Assembly (NCBI GenBank): GCA_030590605.1
Contig: JAUUYB010000049.1
Span: 1 to 7,148 of the forward strand
DNA length: 7,148 nucleotides
Reading direction: 5' to 3'
From: Candidatus Woesearchaeota archaeon
GTDB taxonomy: Archaea; Nanobdellota; Nanobdellia; Woesearchaeales; JAUUYB01
In this document: in pieces, positions 1-5,450 of the stretch
How positions within the stretch are numbered: position 1 is the stretch's first letter
Layout of the letters: every line of letters begins with the position of its first letter
The notes under the pieces: model-generated
What the model was told of the DNA's origin: nothing
What the model saw: the letters and a program-made list of their open reading frames with translations, nothing else
The model's database searches: none
Translations under genes and position numbers: made by a program

Positions 1-208
1 GATTCTCGATGGTCAGTCCTTTCTCTGCTATAGCGATCGCCTTATCCAGCTTTTCTGCAGCCGCATAAACAAGGCCCATATTGATATATGACCTCACATC
101 AAACGAGTTGATCTTATTCGCTTTCTTGAAGCATTTGACTGCTGCCCGATAGTTTCCCTTAAGGAACTCGTTCATGCCATCCTGAAGCTCTGACTCAAAA
201 TCATCCAT
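1..208 (-). CDS. TPR-repeat protein, N-terminal part (runs off the window)
   Basis: The minus strand reads open from an ATG at 208 to the window edge, giving 69 residues that begin MDDFESELQDGMNEF. Residues 8-34 and 38-69 read as tetratricopeptide helix pairs: GMNEFLKGNYRAAVKCFKKA, then a second unit with YINMGLVYAAAEKLDKAIAI. These show the small/large residue spacing (G/A-x-x-Y/F and A-x-x-x-F/I) of TPR motifs. TPR arrays are protein-binding scaffolds, so a partner cannot be named. No signal peptide or membrane span is visible, so it is probably cytosolic. A TATA-like stretch at 231-241 lies about 28 bases upstream of the ATG and no clear Shine-Dalgarno is present, which fits a leaderless mRNA and supports this start. 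Total length and any further domains are unknown. Confidence 0.8.
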   Translation of the reverse strand, partial: MDDFESELQDGMNEFLKGNYRAAVKCFKKANKINSFDVRSYINMGLVYAAAEKLDKAIAIAEKGLTIEN

Positions 209-230
209 AAAAGACCCTGAGAGAATCTCC

Positions 231-241
231 TGTATATATAG
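231..241 (-). promoter_or_regulatory. TATA box for the TPR gene
   Basis: On the minus strand this reads CTATATATACA. Its centre is about 28 bases upstream of the ATG at 208, which would put the transcript start almost on the start codon. A second AT-rich stretch lies further upstream, around 258-270, and is a weaker alternative. Confidence 0.5.
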
Positions 242-311
242 ATTATGAGAAAAGAATGATTATGATATAATTAGATACTTATCAGATAATACAGCGAAAC
301 CCTCAGCACCA

Positions 312-343
312 GGTTTTTCCCTCCATTTTCCCAGGGAAAAACC
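312..343. repeat. Perfect 11-bp inverted repeat in the gap between tRNA-Leu and the TPR gene
   Basis: The arm GGTTTTTCCCT (312-322) is the exact reverse complement of AGGGAAAAACC (333-343), with a 10-base loop. The loop holds a second TTTTCCC (326-332) that is also complementary to GGGAAAA (334-340), so the right arm has two possible partners. No strong T-run follows on the minus strand, so a classical terminator is not obvious. It lies in the 209-404 gap, which otherwise contains the TPR promoter and the tRNA terminator. Confidence 0.7.
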
Positions 344-383
344 AACATCTAAAATTTCTTTCTTCTATATTTAATCTATATCT

Positions 384-404
384 AAAAATTCATTAAGAAA
401 AATA
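384..404 (-). terminator. Poly-T transcript end after tRNA-Leu
   Basis: Directly after the tRNA 3' end the minus strand reads TATTTTTCTTAATGAATTTTT. Archaeal RNA polymerase stops at such T tracts without needing a hairpin. Confidence 0.55.
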
Positions 405-488
405 TGCGGGGAGTAGGACTCGAACCCACGTAGGCACTAAGCCAACAGGTCCTAAGCCTGTCCCGTTTGGCCACTCCGGCATCCCCGC
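405..488 (-). tRNA. tRNA-Leu, anticodon UAG
   Basis: The minus strand folds as a complete class II tRNA of 84 bases. The acceptor GCGGGGA pairs with TCCCCGC. The D stem is CCG/CGG around GAGTGGCCAAA. The anticodon stem ACAGG/CCTGT encloses the loop CTTAGGA, with anticodon TAG at 452-454, decoding CUA and probably other CUN leucine codons. A 15-base long variable arm contains GGC/GCC. The T arm is GTGGG-TTCGAGT-CCTAC with one G-U pair. The discriminator base is A (405) and CCA is not encoded, as in many archaeal tRNA genes. The long variable arm and A73 both fit leucine. There is no intron. Confidence 0.95.
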
Positions 489-510
489 GTGAGATTCGAG
501 GATACCAAAT

Positions 511-522
511 CTATTTATAAAT
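511..522 (-). promoter_or_regulatory. TATA box for tRNA-Leu
   Basis: The minus strand reads ATTTATAAATAG, preceded by the purine-rich AAAACA as a possible BRE. Its centre is about 28 bases before the tRNA 5' end. The core ATTTATAAAT is a perfect palindrome, so it could also fire rightward into the repeat cluster at 533-691. Confidence 0.7.
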
Positions 523-532
523 GTTTTGGATA

Positions 533-691
533 GTGGACCTTTTCTCAAATCTATAGCGGAAAACGCTTTTTTGACGAAGTGAATCAATGAACTAGAACAA
601 ACCATAAAACCGATCATCTCACGAGGGAAAAAAGTGGGGTGATTTGAGAAAAGGTCCACACAATCAATTTCTCAAATCTATAGCGGAAAAC
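533..691. repeat. Repeat cluster: 19-bp inverted pair plus 24-bp direct copy
   Basis: Positions 533-551 (GTGGACCTTTTCTCAAATC) recur as an exact reverse complement at 641-659, enclosing 89 bases. Positions 541-564 recur exactly and in the same direction at 668-691, sharing TCTCAAATCTATAGCGG and flanking bases. The inverted copy can therefore pair either with the left copy (19 bp) or with the right copy (641-651 with 668-678, 11 bp, 16-base loop). It occupies most of the gap between tRNA-Leu and the propeller gene. No convincing target duplication flanks the 533-659 unit and no coding gene is supported inside it. It could be a miniature mobile element, a structured RNA or a local rearrangement. 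Confidence 0.85.
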
Positions 692-713
692 ACACACCAT
701 ATCAAATTATAAA

Positions 714-740
714 TTTAAAAACAAAAAAAAAAGAAAAAAC
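714..740 (-). terminator. Poly-T terminator of the propeller gene
   Basis: Starting about 11 bases after the stop of the propeller gene, the minus strand reads a run of T interrupted by single C and G (TTTTTTCTTTTTTTTTTG and onward). This is a strong archaeal transcription stop. Confidence 0.75.
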
Positions 741-750
741 TCCTCTAAGA

Positions 751-2901
751 TCAATAATACCGATACGAGTAATAATCCTTTTCTTCATATGGCAGGTCGA
801 TCTCACCGATCTCTTCGTCGATATCATCAAGCTCATTCATCTTGATAGTCGTGGCAGATATAGTATACAAGACATCGTCCATGTATAGGGCCCGTCTTAC
901 AGCGCTTGGCGAACTATAATAGTAATCCCATCGCTCTTTTCCTTCGCTATGCGTTATCTTGCCCTGCACATCGAATCCTCGTTCAGGAGTTAAGGAAAAT
1001 ACATATGCTCCCTGCCAGACATCCTGACGATAATACCCTACTCTATCATCATAGTATCTATCATCTCTTACTTCCCTTACAGGTATCACCAACAGATTCT
1101 TTTCCTTATCGAAGAGGAATGCCTTGTGGTCCCTTAGAGCTTCTGAATCTGTTCCCGAATCGCCGATCTCATACTTGTCGAGTTGTTTCGGGTTCTCGAC
1201 ATCTGACACATCAAAAAGCGCAAGTTTCACTCCTTCGACTGAGACTCCGCCCCATTGGTTGCCTTCTGTCTCTTTCCCGATACCTATGATATGGTCTTCA
1301 TCATATGGGTGGAGGTAATCTGAGTAGCCTGGTATCTTCAGTTTTCCGAGTATCTCTGGATCTTTTGGATCAGACAGGTCTATCACGAAGAACGGATCGA
1401 TGTTCTTGAAAGTCACCATATAGAGCCTGTCTCCGATGAATCTTGTCGAATATATCTTCTCGTCAGGAGCGATATCCTCGATCTCTCCTACTATGTCAAG
1501 GTCATCGTCCAGGACAAATACGTTGTTGTACATGTCTGAGCCTCCTCTCCATATGTAGGTGGTCGTGGCGACTCTGAGATATCCATCATTCTCGTCAAGG
1601 GAGAACTGGTTCAGGAGATATCCTGGGACTTCCCCTCTTGTGTCATAATCTATATCTCCATTATCTATCCCGATCTTATGTATGACTGTCTTTCTCCGCT
1701 CAGCCTCTTTCTTTATTTCATATTCTTCCACAGCATCTTCGATATCATCCACAAGATCTTCCCGTTCTCCAGATGAGAGATCATTATACATCTCTTCTAG
1801 GATCGCTGAGATCTCATCCCATTTATCTGGATCAGTGCCTATGGATTTGATCTTGCTCTTGATATTAGATGGAAGCAAAGGCACGATCACATCGAAGAAC
1901 CTGTCTTTCTGTGTATCATAGTACCAGGGATAGTTCTTCTGGTATGTGATATAGATATTGTCTTGGGAGACATATATCGTGTTCGAGTATCCTAACAGGT
2001 AGGTCTCTGCATTGATATCATCATCCTTATTGATATCGAATGATGCGACTGTGTTGAAATTGTAGTTGTCCTCTGGATTGTCGAAATAATATATCTCAGG
2101 GCTGACGAGGACACTGTCGATTCCCCTGATCACTGGCATCTCGAGCCAGTGGTGGTAGTAGACATTTTCATTGACTATGAAATAGACATGGTCCCCTATC
2201 ATCCGTGACTCTGTATAGTATCCTCTGAGAGTATAGTCCTGGACCAGTTCAGGGTCTGATCTGTCTGAGATATCGTATACATATGCATGTGTGACCTGGG
2301 TCCATCTTGGTCTTGGCATATAATCATATTCAGCTATGTAAGGGAATTCTTCAGAATCTGTCGCGAAGATGACCATCCGATCTCCATTGACGAACAGGTT
2401 CTGTGGATAGCCGTCGATCTCGTCATCAAATACTATCTCTGCATCCTCTGCTGGAAATGCGTCGACGATGACGATATTCTGACCCGAGAGAGTATAGATG
2501 TATTTACCGTCGTTCTTGACTATATCTGCTTCATCCACTCCTTTGACCTGGACATTGGTCTCAGAGAATTCACCTGCAGAGGTCGGAGCTGATACTGTTT
2601 CATCTGACATCATACCGCCATCCAATGCCATAGAAGACTCCATCATCACTCCTCTTCCTCCACTGTATGAATCAACGGACTGTGTCCCTGCGTTCTTGAT
2701 GTACTCCAGAAGTTCCTGTTTAGTGGAGAACTTCTTGAGTTCCTGTGTGGGTTCAGTTCCGCTATCAGGAGTCACTGTTTGCGGGCCAGGGTCTGGATCA
2801 GACGGTATCTGAGGACCTGGCGTCTGAGGGGCTTCACAAGAAAAAAGAAGAGCCACACTGCTAATCATTACTATCATTAGAATCGTTGATTTCATGTTCA
2901 T
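751..2901 (-). CDS. Secreted beta-propeller lipoprotein (COG4880/PF09826-type)
   Basis: This 716-residue protein starts with an export signal: Lys4, a hydrophobic stretch at about 6-20, and LLFSC, which looks like a lipobox with Cys22 as the lipid anchor. A Pro/Thr/Asp linker spans roughly 24-53. From about residue 114, ETNVQVKGVDEADIVKNDGK is the hallmark opening of the secreted beta-propeller family distantly related to WD40. Repeated strand blades follow (IYTLSGQNIVIVDAF, RMVIFATD, HVYFIVNEN, RLYMVTFKNIDPFFVIDLSDP, KLALFDVSDVENPK). A charged helical insert lies at about 345-405, as in relatives as I recall the family. DHKAF (591-595) and RRALYMDDVLYTISATTIK (669-687) are conserved late blades. 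Biochemical function is unknown; it should act outside the membrane. GAGGTGA seven bases before the ATG at 2901 fixes the start. The tail is rich in Asp and Tyr. Confidence 0.9.
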   Translation of the reverse strand: MNMKSTILMIVMISSVALLFSCEAPQTPGPQIPSDPDPGPQTVTPDSGTEPTQELKKFSTKQELLEYIKNAGTQSVDSYSGGRGVMMESSMALDGGMMSDETVSAPTSAGEFSETNVQVKGVDEADIVKNDGKYIYTLSGQNIVIVDAFPAEDAEIVFDDEIDGYPQNLFVNGDRMVIFATDSEEFPYIAEYDYMPRPRWTQVTHAYVYDISDRSDPELVQDYTLRGYYTESRMIGDHVYFIVNENVYYHHWLEMPVIRGIDSVLVSPEIYYFDNPEDNYNFNTVASFDINKDDDINAETYLLGYSNTIYVSQDNIYITYQKNYPWYYDTQKDRFFDVIVPLLPSNIKSKIKSIGTDPDKWDEISAILEEMYNDLSSGEREDLVDDIEDAVEEYEIKKEAERRKTVIHKIGIDNGDIDYDTRGEVPGYLLNQFSLDENDGYLRVATTTYIWRGGSDMYNNVFVLDDDLDIVGEIEDIAPDEKIYSTRFIGDRLYMVTFKNIDPFFVIDLSDPKDPEILGKLKIPGYSDYLHPYDEDHIIGIGKETEGNQWGGVSVEGVKLALFDVSDVENPKQLDKYEIGDSGTDSEALRDHKAFLFDKEKNLLVIPVREVRDDRYYDDRVGYYRQDVWQGAYVFSLTPERGFDVQGKITHSEGKERWDYYYSSPSAVRRALYMDDVLYTISATTIKMNELDDIDEEIGEIDLPYEEKDYYSYRYY

Positions 2902-2907
2902 GGTTAA

Positions 2908-2914
2908 TCACCTC
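2908..2914 (-). promoter_or_regulatory. Ribosome binding site of the propeller gene
   Basis: GAGGTGA on the minus strand sits seven bases before the ATG at 2901. It is one of the few strong Shine-Dalgarno sequences in the window and chooses this start over the ATG two codons later. Confidence 0.75.
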
Positions 2915-2933
2915 TTTTATGAAAGGACCTGGA

Positions 2934-2944
2934 CATTTAAATAG
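2934..2944 (-). promoter_or_regulatory. TATA box of the propeller gene
   Basis: The minus strand reads CTATTTAAATG. Its centre is about 25-27 bases from 2913, so the predicted transcript would start at or next to the GAGGTGA, giving a leader of only about 13 bases. Confidence 0.5.
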
Positions 2945-3214
2945 CTGTCTTAGACTTCAATCCTGTTTGAACAGATACCATAACATTTCTCGAGTAATAC
3001 TACCCGAAGACACTGTCTTATTCATGATTGAATTATTTATATGTTTCTATGGATTTGTAGAAAGTCATAGTGCTGTCTTCCCACCTAGCATTTGTATCAA
3101 TTCCCATGAACCTGGACAATATACAGAAAACACAGACATTTTCAGCCGCTCCAGAAATTTCCTTCTTTTTTCTCGAAAACCCATTTTAACCATCAGCATC
3201 AGATTAGTTACATT
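2945..3214. other. Non-coding gap of about 270 bases with possible rightward promoters
   Basis: No convincing gene is seen here. It holds a 13-base palindrome AAGACA-C-TGTCTT (3007-3019). A TATA-like ATTTATATG (3034-3042) would start a rightward transcript near 3065, giving a leader of about 150 bases before the next gene. A second TATA-like ATTTTAAC (3183-3190) centred about 28 bases before the ATG at 3215 would give a leaderless mRNA. Confidence 0.4.
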
Positions 3215-3415
3215 ATGAAACAAAAACACATCCATTATACACGCGTTAAATTATTAGGCAAGATCAAATATATCACATTGGGGGCGGCAGTAGGGATCGG
3301 TATCGCATATCATGCAGATGTGAATCCGATCGACAAAGCCAAAGGTCTCTATGAGACCCATAAAGAATCTATTACAAAATACTCCCAACAGATCACTGAC
3401 TACATGAAGAAGTGA
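3215..3415 (+). CDS. Small single-span membrane protein, function unknown
   Basis: This is a 66-residue protein that I do not recognise. A basic N-terminus (KQKHIHYTRVKLLGKIK) precedes one glycine/alanine-rich hydrophobic segment, YITLGAAVGIGIAYHA, at about 19-34. A mostly helical, charged tail of about 32 residues (PIDKAKGLYETHKESITKYSQQITDYMKK) follows. The positive-inside rule would put the short N-terminus in the cytosol and the tail outside, though the tail is also basic, so orientation is uncertain. No Shine-Dalgarno precedes the ATG; the TATA-like element at 3183-3190 suits a leaderless transcript. The next gene starts 44 bases later in the same direction, so the two may share an mRNA. 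The size and layout loosely resemble YtxH-type small proteins, but no motif proves this. Confidence 0.65.
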   Translation: MKQKHIHYTRVKLLGKIKYITLGAAVGIGIAYHADVNPIDKAKGLYETHKESITKYSQQITDYMKK

Positions 3416-3417
3416 TC

Positions 3418-3453
3418 GGGAGGTGCTTTCGCAGGTAGCGAGAGCTGGAGGTG
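3418..3453 (+). promoter_or_regulatory. Hairpin between two Shine-Dalgarno-like sequences before the coiled-coil gene
   Basis: GGGAGGTG (3418-3425) and GGAGGTG (3447-3453) flank a stem made of GCTTTCGC (3425-3432) and GCGAGAGC (3438-3445), with the loop AGGTA. The stem has eight pairs, one of them G-U. The second copy lies six bases before the ATG at 3460 and is the evident ribosome binding site. The first copy has no start codon at proper spacing. Confidence 0.6.
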
Positions 3454-3459
3454 GTAAGA

Positions 3460-4584
3460 ATGCAAGCATTAGACCAAGTTGTCGAAAATGAACATCCAAG
3501 CACAGATGATGAGCGAATCAAGGAAGAGCTCCAGAACAAGTATCAATCAGGAAGCCTTGATAGCGAGATCCTCGAGCCGCTTGAACGGCGGGCTATGGAG
3601 GATTATGGCGTGGATATACCAGAAGCGAATCAGACTCTCTGGGATCGTATCAAGAGATACACAGAAAAGTTCGAGTCCAAGATGGCAGAAGCTGTCCTTG
3701 ACGACCCGAAAGACGCGCTATCAGGCGGGCAGAAACTCTACCATGCTATCCTCGCCTATGCGAGCAAAGGGAAATCTGAACTATATATGAGCAAGGTAGT
3801 GAATTCGAAAGTGAACTATCTTCTGGGAAAGAAACTTGATTCAGTCAAGACACAGAAGCAGAACCTGGTAAGGGACATCCAAGATACTGGAGAGACTATA
3901 GAGTCTTTGAGAAAAGAGAAATCAGACGTCCTCAGGAAAGCAGGGCAATGTGAGAGGGATAGGGCTTATGTATCGAATAAGCTGGAAAGTATCCAGACTG
4001 AGATGTCAGAACTCATGGACGACCTGGAACAGGCAGACCAGGTCTACAGGACAGATCCTACCATCGAAGACACTATCAATATGATAGAAGAGAGGATCGG
4101 TCACAAGGAAAACGAAAAAGACACATACCATGACATAATTGCACAGGCAAGCAGTCATCAGGAGATCGCGAACGAGCGATATGACATCGTCAGCGGAAAG
4201 CTCTCAGAACAGCGGTTCATCAAAGGAGAACTGAGACGGTATATGCATGCAGTGAAAAGGCTTGAAAAGAAGCTCGAACTGCAGTATGACCAGGAGACGA
4301 AGTACACTCCAAGTCCGCTGAAGAGAATCAGAGAGGCTCAGGACGTCATCCAAGGGTCTGTCCGGACCTTGAATCGTCTGGCAGAAGCCTCCTATATCTC
4401 AAAGGATATCATGAAGGGTTTCCCGACATTCGAAGAACCTGAGACCAAGCCGTTTAGCCAGGCCTCTTTCAGTTATGATGAGAAGACCTATCAGACAATG
4501 GCGAACAAGAGAGGTAAAGAGCTTGCATCAGAACTCAGGAACAAGAGACGGATGGAGATCAGGTCTGTCTATGCAGTCAAATGA
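3460..4584 (+). CDS. Coiled-coil protein, function unknown
   Basis: This 374-residue soluble protein is one I cannot assign to a family. The ATG at 3460 is chosen because GGAGGTG lies six bases upstream; an in-frame GTG at 3451 overlaps that site. Residues 1-60 are acidic and mixed (DDERIKEELQNKYQSGSLDSEILEPLERRAMEDYGVDIPE). Residues 60-125 are predicted helical. Residues 125-275 are dense in Lys, Glu, Gln and Arg with heptad-like hydrophobic spacing (SVKTQKQNLVRDIQDTGETIESL, VSNKLESIQTEMSELMDDLE), broken near Pro200, so probably two long antiparallel coiled-coil arms. The last 90 residues are mixed, ending in a basic segment (LRNKRRMEIRSVYAVK). It has no signal peptide or membrane span. Long coiled coils suggest a structural or scaffold role, which is inference only. 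A hairpin terminator follows 12 bases after the stop. Confidence 0.85.
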   Translation: MQALDQVVENEHPSTDDERIKEELQNKYQSGSLDSEILEPLERRAMEDYGVDIPEANQTLWDRIKRYTEKFESKMAEAVLDDPKDALSGGQKLYHAILAYASKGKSELYMSKVVNSKVNYLLGKKLDSVKTQKQNLVRDIQDTGETIESLRKEKSDVLRKAGQCERDRAYVSNKLESIQTEMSELMDDLEQADQVYRTDPTIEDTINMIEERIGHKENEKDTYHDIIAQASSHQEIANERYDIVSGKLSEQRFIKGELRRYMHAVKRLEKKLELQYDQETKYTPSPLKRIREAQDVIQGSVRTLNRLAEASYISKDIMKGFPTFEEPETKPFSQASFSYDEKTYQTMANKRGKELASELRNKRRMEIRSVYAVK

Positions 4585-4596
4585 ATCTTGACCCCC

Positions 4597-4633
4597 AGCA
4601 TCATGCAGCGAAAGCTGCAGATGCTTTTTTTTT
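4597..4633 (+). terminator. Hairpin-plus-poly-T terminator
   Basis: AGCATC (4597-4602) and TGCAGC (4604-4609) pair with GCTGCA (4614-4619) and GATGCT (4620-4625): twelve pairs with one bulged A (4603) and a GAAA tetraloop. Eight further T bases follow. This is the layout of a bacterial intrinsic terminator, 12 bases after the coiled-coil gene. In archaea the T tract alone would be active. Confidence 0.85.
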
Positions 4634-4641
4634 GATTTGAG

Positions 4642-5127
4642 ATGTGGAAAACAGGATTTGTAAAAGAGTATGAATCTCTCAGAGAAAAAGGTAAGACTAT
4701 CGATGAAAAACTGGAAGATATGGAAGACAGTTTGAGTTTTAGTGATATGATAAGACTCATAATCCGATATAATGCTCTTGACAAGGAAGTCGAAGATTTT
4801 AAACACAGGTATCCTGAGGATGCAGAAGGATTGGATATCATCATGGGGGCGTATATGAAAAGAATCGATAAAAAAAGATATGATCTGCTAGACAGGACTA
4901 CTGCAGATCTGAAAGAAAAACTAAAAGCAACAACAAATAGAGAATATCCGATGGGAAAAACTTATGATTACATAACATTCTTAAAAAAAGTATATCCTGC
5001 AGTCGGATTCATGGGTGGAAATCTCAAGGTGCTGGATTTTGCAGAAAAGACTCTGGATTTCCTTACGACTCTAGAGTCCTTACGACATTTTAAATATTCA
5101 ACAGCACAAGGACAAAGGAATGGATGA
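4642..5127 (+). CDS. Helical protein, function unknown
   Basis: This 161-residue protein is not recognised. Residues 1-60 are strongly charged and helical (KEYESLREKGKTIDEKLEDMEDSLSFSDMIRLIIRYNALDKEVEDF). Residues 61-105 continue with charged helices, and 106-150 are more hydrophobic (YDYITFLKKVYPAVGFMGGNLKVLDFAEKTLDFLTTLESLRHF). The PAVGFMGG stretch may be a turn or a membrane-proximal loop but is too short to be a span. The ATG sits eight bases after the T run of the preceding terminator, with no clear Shine-Dalgarno or TATA box, so expression may depend on read-through. Its end overlaps the start of the next gene by eight bases, implying co-translation. By eye it is more AT-rich than the coiled-coil gene before it, with more AAA and ATA codons. 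Confidence 0.75.
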   Translation: MWKTGFVKEYESLREKGKTIDEKLEDMEDSLSFSDMIRLIIRYNALDKEVEDFKHRYPEDAEGLDIIMGAYMKRIDKKRYDLLDRTTADLKEKLKATTNREYPMGKTYDYITFLKKVYPAVGFMGGNLKVLDFAEKTLDFLTTLESLRHFKYSTAQGQRNG

Positions 5128-5419
5128 ACAAGTAAAAGAATGCGCTCTAAAGCGATGCCCTGAAGGAAAAGAGCTCTGGGTATTCAATGGAAATATCGTA
5201 AAAAACCTCCATGATCTCGTGAAGTCTATCAAGAAACAGGATGATTATACTTTCAGATACCATGTCAATGATGAAAACCAGAAAAATGATTACGCAAAGT
5301 GGATAATCGACGTCATCGGTGATCGCGAGCTTGGTGACCGGCTTCTTCGGGCGAGTAATGATAGAGGAGAATTCATAGAGACTATCAAACAGCGCATCCG
5401 TGAACTTGAGATAGACTAA
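5120..5419 (+). CDS. DUF5752-like protein
   Basis: This 99-residue protein overlaps the previous gene by eight bases (ATGGATGA), so translational coupling is likely; AAGGA at 5108-5112 may serve as the ribosome site. The core pattern is a short strand LWVFNGNIVKNLHDLVKSI (19-37), then DDYTFRYHVNDENQKNDYAKWIIDVIGDRELGDRLL (41-76). From memory, the pieces yHVN...NDyakWI.dviGD.eLgdrL match DUF5752, a small archaeal domain of unknown function found alone or attached to other proteins. No catalytic residues are known to me. It is soluble and ends in a charged helix. Its stop lies ten bases from the stop of the convergent channel gene. The family call rests on pattern memory alone. Confidence 0.75.
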   Translation: MDEQVKECALKRCPEGKELWVFNGNIVKNLHDLVKSIKKQDDYTFRYHVNDENQKNDYAKWIIDVIGDRELGDRLLRASNDRGEFIETIKQRIRELEID

Positions 5420-5420
5420 T

Positions 5421-5450
5421 CTCTTGATCTTATTTCTTATTCTCTTTTAT
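5421..5450 (+). terminator. T-rich transcript end of the rightward genes
   Basis: Immediately after the stop at 5419 the plus strand is pyrimidine-rich (CTCTTGATCTTATTTCTTAT and on), with short T runs inside the 3' end of the convergent channel gene. It is a plausible archaeal stop with no hairpin. Confidence 0.35.

Noticed and set aside
393..659. Open frame of 88 residues on the minus strand
   Set aside because: It reads through tRNA-Leu (the MPEWPNGTGLG-type stretch is the usual false translation of a leucine tRNA) and begins inside the inverted repeat.
541..691. CRISPR repeat pair
   Set aside because: The two direct copies are 127 bases apart start to start, with only two copies plus an inverted one; there is no regular spacer pattern and no cas genes.
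2498..2812. Open frames opposite the propeller gene (also 906-1289 and 2287-2592)
   Set aside because: They are antisense to a well-supported gene and their low-complexity Ser/Pro content mirrors its codons.
2886..3218. Open frame of 110 residues on the plus strand
   Set aside because: It starts inside the propeller coding region, crosses that gene's promoter, has no ribosome site and resembles no protein; it looks like chance reading of AT-rich DNA.
3254..3499. Open frame of 81 residues on the minus strand opposite the small membrane protein
   Set aside because: It has no promoter or ribosome site, and it covers the start region of the coiled-coil gene, whose Shine-Dalgarno is strong.
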